From Purshia tridentata (lineage: Eukaryota; Streptophyta; Magnoliopsida; Rosales; Rosaceae), in assembly GCA_003254885.1 (NCBI GenBank), contig QANT01001110.1, positions 1-30,413 of the forward strand: a stretch of 30,413 nt of DNA. Reading direction: 5' to 3'. Under the pieces are notes generated by a model. The model ran no database searches and was not told the origin of the DNA. It saw only the letters and a list, made by a program, of their open reading frames with translations. The position numbers and the translations under genes were made by a program. This document shows, piece after piece, positions 9,572 through 18,954 of the stretch. Position 1 is the stretch's first letter. Each line of letters begins with the position of its first letter.

Positions 9572-11179
9572 TGAAGTTTGGTAAAAAGTGCTTTAATACC
9601 CTAAAACACCTAAGTAAAACAACGATCACTGATCGGACCCAATTTTAAAACTATTTGACAAGACTGAACCAATCAAACACACTTATGTCTGCTCGACAGA
9701 AGCACAACTCGAGAAACACAACCAACTAGCAATTCAAGTATTTATGTGAGGATTGACAACCTAGGCACTCAAGGATCCATCAAAGTAGGCATCCCAGTGC
9801 TAGCCACAACTAATGTGAGATGTGAGATGGTAGATTATATTCAGTTCATCAGATGCAACATAATCAATCATAAGTCATAGTGTGATGTCATATACCAAGG
9901 AAATAAACACAAGTTATATAAGACCCAAATAAACTCAGCAATCACAAAGAGGAGACACACAAGTTGTTCACCCAGAAAAACCTCAAATGGTTAAAAAACT
10001 GGGGGTCTTATCCGCTGACCGGGCAATCCAATATGTTGAGGTTCAATACAAAGTCTATATCAGCAAACAAGCTCATTTACCTACTCTAAAACTAAGTAGC
10101 AGCTAGCATACCCACTTTGTGCAACCACCAACCAGCAGCCGAGAGTCATTTACGTTACTGGCAGGTCAATCCTCTAGCTCATCAACACGTAGCACCCATT
10201 TGAAGCTTGCTTGTGGATCTTCAAGATATGAAAATGATATGCAATATTTTGGGTTAGCAAGATCAACTCCTTCAACCAAAAAGGATTTGAAGAAGCCAAT
10301 ATAAACCCAAATCTAAAAACTAGAGTGATGTGTTTATGCTTTTGAAGAAATCTGAAACCCATACACAAAACCCATTTAATTTTTAGATAAAACAAATCAA
10401 GAGATGAACACAAGAAAATTTTCAGAGAAAAACTTTCAACTCTTGAAAAATAAAATACCCATTTGGTCTCACAAAAACACTCAGCTCAAAGGCTGCTTAA
10501 AACATACCAAAAATGTGAGTCACAAAGAGAATGAAGGGCTGCCCGTACCTTGTAGCAGCAGCCACACACACACACCCACACTGTTCCACATGGCAGCCAA
10601 TAATAGGCTCAAGTCCTAACAAACTTTCAGGACAGCTCATAGCCGAATATGCCAAAGGGAATCTGAAGATTCGTGTGGGAGGGGGCTGAGTTGTTTTGGG
10701 TAAGTTTCTATTTTCAGAAAAAAGATTTGGGGAAGATGATGAATAGTGCAAAATGAAAACCCATTAAAAACTGATGTGGGCTGGAGAATAAATGAGCAGA
10801 GTAAAGGCCCAATCAAAAGAAGTCAGAAAATTAGACAAGTGCAAATACCCATTTAGGAGTGTGACCCAAATAAGAGACCCTCACGTGGGATCACTTAATA
10901 TTCACAACATAGTATCTGCAGTTCCCGTGCCAGACAAGTGTAGTGTATGATATGTCATATACTAGTCAAAACATGCACTACTCTGTGAAAAATTGATTTT
11001 GCGTGAAATGCATGGTATGGGTATTACCTTAGGCATGAGGGATGTAGGACCAGCTGTGTAGACTTTATTGCACACTCAAATGTTCCTAACTTAGTCTAGA
11101 GCTTGTGTGAGGTTCAAATCTAAAATAATTACAAGCTGTTTTGTCAAGGAAATTGCCAATACAAAACTTGAAACTAACA
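9572..11179 (-). repeat. copia-2 5' LTR (1,608 bp)
   Basis: On the minus strand it begins TGTTAGTTTCAAG at 11179 and ends ...CCAAACTTCA at 9572, next to the primer site. It is homologous along its length to the copia-1 LTR. It contains one segment (9798-10198, about 401 bp) missing from copia-1, which includes a TATATAA box on the minus strand at 9914-9920 and a conserved stretch around 9960-10020 (AACTTGTGTGTCTCC on the minus strand) that probably marks the R region. A (CA)n microsatellite at 10562-10575 corresponds to the region of the N at 4687. Confidence 0.9.
9914..9920 (-). promoter_or_regulatory. Candidate TATA box of the copia-2 LTR
   Basis: TATATAA on the minus strand lies about 1,260 bp from the LTR start and 350 bp from its end, a sensible place for the U3/R boundary of a long LTR. 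The assignment rests on motif and position only. Confidence 0.35.
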
Positions 11180-13099
11180 CGGTCGCTCCTGGCCTTTGTT
11201 TGCCTTGATTTTAGGTGGGTTTTCTTCCCCTTTTCATTTTCCCTTTGGTTTGGTAGTTTAATTTGGAAAGTTTGCATAGAATTGAATTTTGGGGATTAGA
11301 GGCCATTTTCGGGTTTAGCTTGGGTCTTTGAAACTGAATCAAATTGTGGAACATTTTGGGTAATTTCCGTAATTAGAAATCTCTAGTAGAAGTTTGGAAC
11401 GAGAAATTTGAGAAATTATTGCGGAAATTGGAAGTTTGATTGTTGGTGTTTATGCCCATTTCGGGATTTCTAGAAATCCAAGGTGTTTATTGTGATTTAA
11501 TTGAAATTGGGCGTGATTTTTCACCTTTAGGAACGATCTATTGAGGTTTAGAATAGTTAATTTGAAGAAAATCGGAGAAATGGTGACTTTGAGGTGAAAT
11601 TGGACACTTTTTGGTTGTCGAAACGACCCTCGGTCGAGTTGTGTAGTAATGAAGGTTATTGAGAGGAGTTTAACGGGATAAAATTGAGCTAGTGGCGTTG
11701 GGGTTGCATAAAGAAGGAAAATAAGTGAGTTTAGGATTTAAATTTAGAATTTTGGAGCGTAAGGCCTAGAACGTGCACTTGTGTTTTTACGACCTTAAAT
11801 TGAATAGTATACTAACGTCTTGTTGTTCTCGTGTTAGGCGACACTCCCGAATCCAGAGACGATTCAGCCGGAGACCAAAGCTAGGCTATCTTTGTGAGTG
11901 GACTTCGTTTCCTAAACTTTGTTTATGAATTCTTTATGAATTTCATGATTTAAATTCGTATTTATATTTGAGTTTTAATTGAGTTTATGAATTGAGAAAT
12001 ATTATTCGATTCTTGAGTATGGAAATGGATTTGATGTGCTTGGAAACGTTTTGATTTCTCAAGTAAACATATGTGGTTTATTCGTATCTTGAAATATTAA
12101 GGGTTTGGGTACTGAAAAGGATTTTATAGTTGTTGGTTTAATGATTTTACAGTATTGGAAAGATTATATATTTTTATGGGTGAAAAGAGATTTATGAGAA
12201 ATGGTTTTCAAACCATCCTTTGCAGTACCCTTCAGATTATTAGATTATATAGGTCTTTGGGACCCATCACGGCACACACATAGGCTTTGGGCCGTGTGTC
12301 GGGATGCCTAGCCCTTTGGGGGTTTCCCTACGTGCACGTATGGCAAGTATATTGACGCTGCACGTGTATGACAGACTCTGGCTCTGCACATGTACGGCAG
12401 GATTATTGGCCCTGCATGCGTACGGCAGGTCGTGGGCCCTGCGCATGTACGGCAAGTTCGGTGGGTAACTGTTGGTTGAGAATTTCTATTATTATATCAG
12501 TTCCAAATTGGTACTTAGCAATTTAACTAGTTTTATTGATTTCCAGAAAATCTCAAAGTGAATTTTAAGATATTGACTTACTTATAGTTACCAGTGGATT
12601 TTTACGAAATATTTTAAAACTGGGGGATTTCAAAGAAGGTTTGTGAGATTTTAAGGAAACTTAAAAATAAAGGATTTTTAATGCTTATCTTGAATTACGT
12701 CCACTCACTGAGTGTATCTCACTAGTTTTATCTTTGTTTGTTGTTTTAAAATTTCCCCCTAGGTTGTAGCGGTGGAACGGTCAAGCCAAAGACGTCGAGG
12801 CAATCTAGTTAGCAGATGTAGTTTATAGGTGTTTAAATTTTCTTTTGAATCTTATTTCCTTAGAAAATTTTGTAGCGAAGCTTTGATAATCAACTGAATA
12901 GTTAAATAATTGTTTTTGAAATTTTGGTTGTGGTAGAGGAGCTGTGATGCTTAGAAGTGCTTTTGCAGGTCTTCGTGGAGAAAGGGTTAGTCCAATTTCA
13001 GGGGAAGTTCTGCCGAATTTTCAGTAGATTTTTCCTTGATATTGGATTCCCGCAGGATCACTCCGAGTTCCAGGGTGGAATTTGGAGAGGGTCCTGTCA
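11180..13099 (+). repeat. LTR-a: long LTR, left end lost
   Basis: Large blocks match LTR-b (16259-18391) in the same order and strand: the GACAC..GAGAC..AAGCTAGGCTATCT block near 11850-11900 versus 17070-17125; the CCCATCA..GGCACACA block near 12262 versus 17470; the TGCAC-type sub-repeats; GGTTGTAGCGGTGGAACGG near 12762 versus 18042; and the terminal stretch ATTGGATTCCCGCAGGA near 13041 versus 18334. It ends at CCTGTCA (13099), as LTR-b does. The left end was cut by copia-2 at 11180. It also has about 650 bp (11180-11830) without a clear match in LTR-b. The TGTAACGGCCC-type ends suggest a Ty3/gypsy or large non-autonomous family, but no internal coding region is present. Confidence 0.75.
12332..12455 (+). 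repeat. Short tandem sub-repeats (about 26-28 bp, 5 units) in LTR-a
   Basis: Units centred on TGCACRTGTAYGGCA occur near 12332, 12358, 12384, 12412 and 12440, separated by TTGGCCC- or CTGGCTC-like spacers. The same five-unit array sits at the matching place in LTR-b. Open frames across it (for example minus strand 12267-12455) are products of the repeat, not genes. Confidence 0.85.
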
Positions 13100-13110
13100 T
13101 AATGTCTATT

Positions 13111-13128
13111 GAAATTTTTCTTGTAGTG
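13111..13128 (-). repeat. Orphan CACTA terminus (CACTA-2)
   Basis: On the minus strand this reads CACTACAAGAAAAATTTC, a textbook plant CACTA terminus, but different from that of CACTA-1 (CACTACTACAAAAATGTCC). The body should extend leftwards, yet LTR-a ends only about 12 bp inside it, so LTR-a appears inserted close to the CACTA end. To the right, MULE coding sequence starts at once. The expected 3-bp target duplicate would be TAT (13129-13131). Confidence 0.6.
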
Positions 13129-13131
13129 TAT

Positions 13132-14498
13132 CACTACTAAATCTTATGAAGATTGGTGAAGAGTTGGGATATGATGTAAATAAAAAAAGAATTGAGCCTA
13201 CTAAGATGAGCATTTACTACAAGGTCCATAACATGGATGAGCCACAAGGGGTAATATATATTAATCATGAATCAATGTGGTGCTTAGAATGGTGGATGAG
13301 AGACCAGCAAGCAATGTGGCTATTGTGTGGTACATAAGCCCAGTTACAATAAGAAATGAGGAACCAACAAGCAATGGACCAAAAAATGTGGAGAACAAAG
13401 GTCCATCTAATGAAGCACATAGAAAACCAGTCACTCCACCTAAGAATGAGATTGAGAGCCAGTCTTCACTTGTGTGGCCAAGTTTGCATGAGCCAGAGTA
13501 TGAGTTGGGAATTGATGATGTGGTTGCTCTCAACCTATTAAGCCAAGCCTCTGTGGCTAACAATAAATGTGGAAAGAGCCAAGCTATTGATGAGCAAGGT
13601 ACTGGGGCACCACCACAAGTTACTGGTTCTGGGTTAACTAAAGAGGCTGAGCAAGATGATGATGCAGAGGTTGAAGATCAACGAAATGATAGTGATGAGG
13701 TAGATAAAGACCAAGATGATTGTGCCAAGGGTGATGAAGAGCAAGATGATGGTGTGGAAGGTGATGAAGAGCAAGATGATGGTGATGAGGTAGACCTTGA
13801 AGATGGGGATTTTAATGATAGTGAATATGAGTTCTATGATAATGATGATGAAGTTTTTGCTGCTAATGTTGAGCCTAAAATAGATCTTGTGAATGCAATT
13901 AATAATGCAGGGGATGTTTAAGATGACAATAATAGATCTGATCATTTAGAAAGCCTGAGTTAGTCATTTGATGGTGATGAAGTAGGAAAGAAGCCGAGAA
14001 GAAAACTCTCAAATTTCAAAAGTATTCAAATAGAAACAGATTTGAAAAATCATGTTTTGGAGATTGTAGAGCAATTCCTTAGTAAGGCAGATTGTATCAC
14101 TTTTATAAAGGAGTGGAGGATTCTTTATAGCAGAAAATTAAAGTTTGTTAAGAATGATGTCATCAGAGTGCATGCAATATATATTGGAAGTCCTGGATGT
14201 TCTTTTAAAGTTAGGTGCAACCCTCTGCAAAGAGGCGCTGATACATGGGTTATCAAGAAACTTCAACTAGAGCATGAAATGCAAAATCTGAAGCATGCTG
14301 ACTACAATTAGGTGGGTGCTAGGTATGGTGAGAGACTGAAGGATGACCTAGATTGGCCTTTACCCAAATTTCAGAACCAAGTGAAGAAAGATTTTGGTGT
14401 TAATGTGTCTAGGATGAAGGTCTATAGAGCTAAGAGGAAGGCTAGTAAAGCTAATGAAGGATTCTTCAAAGAGTAATATGAAAGACTCAACTGCTATG
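13132..14498 (+). pseudogene. MULE (Mutator-like) transposase, N-terminal part, broken
   Basis: This is the remains of a MuDR-type transposase. A first stretch (13147-13275, KIGEELGYDVNKKRIEPTK) shifts frame near 13275. The frame then runs to 14498 with in-frame stops at about 13919, 13964, 14309 and 14474. Residues encoded at about 13620-13880 form an acidic, repetitive Asp/Glu tract with GDEEQDDG units, a common feature of MULE N-termini. From about 14005 the MuDR DNA-binding domain (DBD_Tnp_Mut) is clear: FKSIQIETDLKNHV, KFVKNDVIRVHA and the GCSFKVRCNP stretch, followed by KKDFGVNVSRMKVYRAKRKA, which matches the MULE family closely. The catalytic DDE domain and zinc knuckle are missing, because the gene stops where the LTR fragment begins at 14499 and does not resume in the window. 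Confidence 0.88.
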
Positions 14499-14749
14499 TG
14501 AAATTTCCAAATTGATCCCAAACAATCCTAGAGGGGGGTGAATATAGGCTTTTCACACAAATCCAATTTTTAAAAATTACCAAGTTGATTATTAGGCAGA
14601 GGATTAAAAATAATCAACCTGAACAAATATGAAACAAACACATAAGAACACATGCAACTTGTTGACGCGAAAAACCCTCAATTGGGAAAAATCGTTAAAC
14701 CCAGTCCAGAGCAAAACAATCCACTAAGATATCTAAAGAACTACAACCA
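14499..14749 (-). repeat. LTR fragment of the copia-3 family
   Basis: The sequence from TGAAATTTCCAAATTGATCCC to GATATCTAAAGAACTACAAC matches 21889-22135, the 5' LTR of copia-3, at about 85-90% by eye and in the same orientation. It includes the GGGGGGTGAATA motif near the LTR end. Similarity ceases abruptly at about 14749. It is inserted in the MULE gene; no 5-bp duplicate of the left flank (CTATG) is seen on the right, so it is truncated. Confidence 0.85.
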
Positions 14750-16258
14750 AATTTGATATTGTCAAAACAATAAAAATTAGCAGCTTTTTTATATTTTCCT
14801 TTTTGGGTTCTTAGCTCTTTTTACTAGGGGGATATTGAAGTTTGGAGGTCTTGATATTCAACCGAATGCTTATCATATGAAATGGGTATAGGATGAAGGG
14901 TGAGTTTTTGGAAGGTTAAGGATAATTGATTATTGAGTTAGATTCTTTTTGATGGACTTGGGTAAAAAAGGAGGTTTTGAAGCAGTCACCAGTCATTTGT
15001 TATTTTCTGTGTGGGTTTTAATAATAGGGATAAAATTACAATGTTTTTTTCTCTCATAATTTCTCTAATCATTAAATTGTTTATATTTTTTGGAGTACAA
15101 GAATATGAAAATATTTAGTCTATGCAGCAAGATTGGATAATTTGGTTTTCTTTTGCATGAACTGCTGGATATTAAGGTTATTACACTTGTGCGATATTGA
15201 TTTTCTACTTGATCGAAATTGTTGTGAAAGTGCTCATTTTCTTTAATAAGAGTTAAACCAGAAAAAAAAGAGAAAAAAAGAAAAGAAAAATAGATAAACA
15301 GGTAGCTACTATTTTATTCAAACATAATAGAGATGCTATTGACAAGACCAATAAGCTGTTACCACGCAAAAAACGTAAAAGAAATAAATAAAAAATTGAA
15401 AAGAGACGGATGATAGGAATCCTAATATTAAGTAAAAATGGATCTTATTTTCCTAATAATGGGCAAAATTTTTTATGTCAGATTGCTTTATATTGCTGTC
15501 TATGTTTTGGTTTGAGGGTGTTTGTAGCAAAGGAAGGAGGCTACTATTAAGAATAAATTGTGCTACTGAGATGCTTTTTTTATTATCTACATTGCTTCTT
15601 TTTTTTTACTTTTCTATTTGTTGCTAGTGTTTCTTCTTGCTAGTGATAATCATTTACATGTTTTGATTACTTTTTTTTTAATGGGGAAGATTTGATTTTG
15701 GGTAAAATCAGATTTGTGGAGTGTTTGCCTCACAGCCTTACAGATGAGAAATGTGTCATATCTTTTGGCATTAAGGCACTTTTGATGCGGCTATTCTTAG
15801 CATGGGTTGTCTAAACATATTTTTATCTTCTCATGATGAGTGATTTACTTCTCTTTGTTCAGGTTGGCCACGTGAAGCTTTTCATTGATGACTTCTCCAA
15901 CCCAATAAATGTTGAAGGCTTCAGGTACACATTTCATCATGGGTGCTGCTTTAAATCAAAGGTTCACATGCTGATGGTATTAGTTTATTACGCACTGCTA
16001 CTAACTTGGATGTGTCCTATGTTAATTTGGTATCCGTTAAGTTTTGTAATTTTTTATTAATTTGGTATAGTGGTGGATTGAAAGTCTTATGAATCATAAT
16101 TTCCCGCCCCCTCCCCACCATAAGTTGACTATTTAAGGTCTTTAGTATTAAATTTAGTTATTTTTCTCTTGAATTTTTGCTCCGCTGTGTTTACCGTTCA
16201 TGGAACTCATATGAGAGAGGCATGAAATTACAATGAACAAGGAATTTTTATCATTATT
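14750..16258. other. AT-rich spacer with one possible exon, otherwise unassigned
   Basis: About 1.5 kb of T-rich, intron-like DNA with no transposon signature that I recognise. A-rich (15260-15300) and T-rich (15600, 15670) tracts are present. The only coding hint is the stretch at 15863-15961, listed separately. No MULE catalytic domain resumes here. Confidence 0.5.
15863..15961 (+). other. Candidate isolated exon (99 nt) of an unrecognised gene
   Basis: A T-rich tract ending TTGTTCAG (15862) looks like a splice acceptor, and AAG followed by GTTCAC at 15962 could be a donor. Between them lie exactly 33 codons without a stop, with a non-repetitive, protein-like composition (GHVKLFIDDFSNP, then NVEGFRYTFHHGCCF). 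I do not recognise the family. No partner exon is convincing nearby, so this may be a host-gene remnant, a fragment carried by a transposon, or chance. Confidence 0.35.
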
Positions 16259-18391
16259 TGTAACGGCCCGTACCTTCCTAAGTAAATTTTAATAGGGCCC
16301 ACAGTTAACTTTTGATTCGAGTGGGATTTTAGTTTTGACCTTTGGTCCGTTAGGAAGGTCTTGAGCTCACGAGTTCGTTGACACGCGGCATGGGTTGTTT
16401 AGAGCTACGGTTAGAAAGTTAGGAATGTGATAAGAGACCCAAAAGTTGACTTTTTAAAATTATTTGGTTTTTGGTTTAGACTTTGACATGGTTACGAAGA
16501 GCTCGACTCCACGAGTTCGTAGACACGTAGCATGCGTCATTTGGAGCTACGGTTTAAGAGATATGAAGGTTTAAAGTGAGGGCAAACTTGTAATTATAAT
16601 GAAGTGGGTTTAAATTTCCAGAAAATTCTGGAAATTTCCTCCTTCCCCCTTATTTCTCCCCCACTCGCAAACAGCCCTCCCAGCCTAATTTCTTCCTGCC
16701 TCTCCCCCTGCGTGCGACCCACCTAGCACCTCTCCGGCCGACCCAGACCCACAGGCGACGTCCCTAGCTGCCAGCCAGTGACCTTAGCCCCTCCTCCTGT
16801 CGGCCCAGCTCTCTCTCTTCTCTCTCCCGAGCTCTCTTTCTCCTCCCTGTGCTCGTATGGCTGTTGCCATCCAGCTTGGCCCATTTCTTGCGATACTAGG
16901 AGACGGGACCAACTGAGAATCACTCCCAACAGCCGACCATCCTTCCTCGAACTCCCCCACGCCGGCCAGCCCCTTTCCAGCGAGAAACCACGCCGGAAAA
17001 CACCCAACCCACTACTACTTTGCTCGTCAATTTCGGTCGTTTTCGACCACGATTGGCCTAGGTTTTTGACGACACCCCTGAGACTAGAGACGATCCAGCT
17101 TGAGATTAAAGCTAGGCTATCTCTGTGAGTGGACACTTGTCTTAATAAATTGCTTTGTTCACTTTATAAATAATTTTAGTGAAATCTTGATTTAAATGTT
17201 ATTGTTATTTTGAGCATAGTTTGAGATGTAAGGCATGAAAAAAGGATTTGATTTTGTAATTAGTGTATATGGTTTTAATTGTGCATAGTGGATTTGAATA
17301 GTGGGTGGATTGGTTTATTGAAAGGATTTTATGGACATCGGTTATTGATTTGAAAGTTTGAGAAATGTTAAGTATTTTATATCTTAGGAAAAGAATTTTT
17401 GAAGTTTATTGTTTCGACCCACCTCATTCAATATCTCTTCAGATTATCCGTTCAGATAGGTCTTTGAGACCCATCATGGCACACATATAGGCTTTGGGCC
17501 ATGTGCCGGGATGCCAGCCCTTTGGGGGTGACCCTGCGTGCACGTATGGCGGATATATTGGCTCTGCATATATATGACATACTCCGGCTCTACACATGTA
17601 CGGCCGGATTATTGGTCCTGCATGTGTATGGCAGGTTTTGGGCCTTGCGCATATATGGCAGGTTTGGTGAGTAACTGTTTGGGTGGGAGTTTTCAGTGTT
17701 ATATCAGTTTCGTAAGAAAGTTTTCAATGGTTATAAACCTTCAGTTCCGATTTGGCATTTGTCAGCTTGACTAGTTTTATTGATTTTCCAGAAAATCGCA
17801 AAATGAACTTTAAGATACTGATTTACATAGAGTTATCAGTGGATTTTATGAAATGCTTTAAAACTGGGGGATTTTAAAGAGAGAGACGTGAGGTTTTAGT
17901 GCCCAGTTATTTTTGTAGTTTGCTATAATAAATGGATTTTTTTTTTTTATAATTTAAGTTTAAACACTTGTTATCTTCGTCCACTCACTGAGCCATCTCA
18001 CTAGCTTTACCTTTTATGGTTGTTTTTAATTTTCCTCCCCAGGTTGTAGAGGTGGAATGGTCGAGCCAAGGACGTCAAGGCAATCTAGTTTACTTGTGAA
18101 ATTTGTAGGCGCTTAATTATCGTTGTAAATTTTAATTTTCTTAGTGAATTTTGTAGTACGGCTCTGATAACCTAATGAATACTTAATTAGTTGATTTTGA
18201 ACCTTGGGTCGAAGACCCCTTGTTTGTGGTAGATGTGCTGTTGTTTAGAAGTGCTTTTGGCAGGTCTCTTGAAAAGAGTTAGTCCAATTTCAGGAGAGAT
18301 TCTATTGAATTTTCGATAGGATTTTCCTTGGTATTGGATTCCCGCAGGACCACTCCGAAGTTTAGGGTGGAATTCGGGGTCGGTTCTGTCA
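16259..18391 (+). repeat. LTR-b: complete long LTR, probably solo (2,133 bp)
   Basis: It begins TGTAACGGCCCGTACC at 16259 and ends ...GGTTCTGTCA at 18391, giving the usual TG...CA ends. Its right two thirds match LTR-a. Near the left end a CACGAGTTCGTNGACACG block occurs twice (about 16369 and 16519). A pyrimidine-rich, then GC-rich stretch (16630-17060) makes chance open frames on both strands. No primer site, polypurine tract or coding domain adjoins either end. The five bases before (TTATT) and after (TTGTT) match at four of five positions, consistent with an aged target duplication and a solo LTR. Confidence 0.72.
17535..17660 (+). repeat. Short tandem sub-repeats in LTR-b, matching those of LTR-a
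   Basis: Five units related to TGCACRTGTAYGGCA occur near 17536, 17565, 17591, 17619 and 17646. Unit order and spacing follow the LTR-a array at 12332-12455, with many transitions. The open frame at 17538-17774 simply translates the repeat. Confidence 0.82.
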
Positions 18392-18954
18392 TTGTTATAA
18401 TAGAAAAATGGCACAAGATATATAATGGTTACTGTAAGAACAAATTTAGGGACATGTCATTTTGTTTTAAACTTTACTATGCATTACAATAAGTAAGATT
18501 TGGTAAGAATTAGATTCATGAATTTTTTTAAAGCTTCTAATTTTTCACTTTCATCAATTTATTTTTCAAACAATTTGTTCTTTAACAAAGCAGAGATTGT
18601 CCATCGATTCAGTATTGTAACCAAAATAAAAGTAAATATGTTCCTAAAAAGCAAATGAAGAGAGTCATAAGCTTCTAAGTATTGTAAGAGTGAAAGAATT
18701 AATAAAAGATGCAAAAGAAACAAGAGACCAAAATTAACTCAACTAAATGCCGACCAATCATGCCAGGTTATCAAATAGCTCGATGAACCATTTACTCAAC
18801 ACTGGTTCTGTGCATGATGTACATGAGGTCTTAGTTTTTGTTTTTTTTTTTAAAAAAACAAAAAGATAACACTAGCTAATGCATGCAAATGCACCTAATC
18901 TACATGAATCACACAATGACATAGAAAGGCACGAGTGAAAAAGAGAGAGATTCA
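18392..18954. other. AT-rich sequence between LTR-b and copia-3, unassigned
   Basis: No open frame, LTR or polypurine tract that I can support. A T12/A7 inverted run lies at 18838-18862. The right part (about 18840-18950) may be the 3' non-coding tail of copia-3, because part of it (GTGTGATTCATG with flanks) recurs at the internal rearrangement joint near 20440-20490. Confidence 0.45.

Larger units (their letters stand above)
5281..11179 (-). mobile_element. copia-2: Sirevirus-like Ty1/copia retrotransposon, 5' part
   Basis: Reading leftwards from 11179: 5' LTR (11179-9572), dinucleotide AT, primer binding site (9569-9556), leader, gag with two zinc knuckles, protease, integrase and the first two thirds of RT, ending at 5281 against the copia-1 LTR. 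The rest of RT, RNase H and the 3' LTR are missing and should lie left of the copia-1 5' end, outside the window. The right border is the end of its LTR (CTAACA at 11174-11179), beyond which LTR-a sequence begins, so copia-2 was inserted into LTR-a. The expected 5-bp target duplicate begins at 11180 (CGGTC). The genes carry frameshifts and stops, so the copy is not autonomous. Confidence 0.9.

Noticed and set aside
5281..11179. copia-2 as an active, autonomous element
   Set aside because: Two frameshifts, two in-frame stops, a lost Cys in the integrase zinc motif and a truncated RT.
12267..12455. Repetitive 62-codon minus-strand frame
   Set aside because: Translation of the 27-bp sub-repeat; the same array in LTR-b is open on the other strand instead.
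13634..13945. 103-codon minus-strand frame rich in Ile
   Set aside because: Antisense shadow of the Asp/Glu-coding repeat of the MULE pseudogene.
14005..14498. Functional domesticated MULE transcription factor (FAR1/MUSTANG-like)
   Set aside because: Several in-frame stops and loss of the whole catalytic domain show decay, not domestication.
15660..15815. A second exon before 15863 (open stretch around 15695-15810)
   Set aside because: About 35 open codons with no convincing splice sites and no recognisable content.
16723..17136. Overlapping 137- and 116-codon frames in GC-rich sequence
   Set aside because: They lie within LTR-b, overlap on opposite strands and owe their openness to base composition.
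11180..18391. LTR-a and LTR-b as the two LTRs of one element enclosing the MULE sequence
   Set aside because: The LTRs differ greatly in length and content, no primer site or polypurine tract lies inside either, and the interior holds a DNA transposase and another LTR fragment rather than gag-pol.
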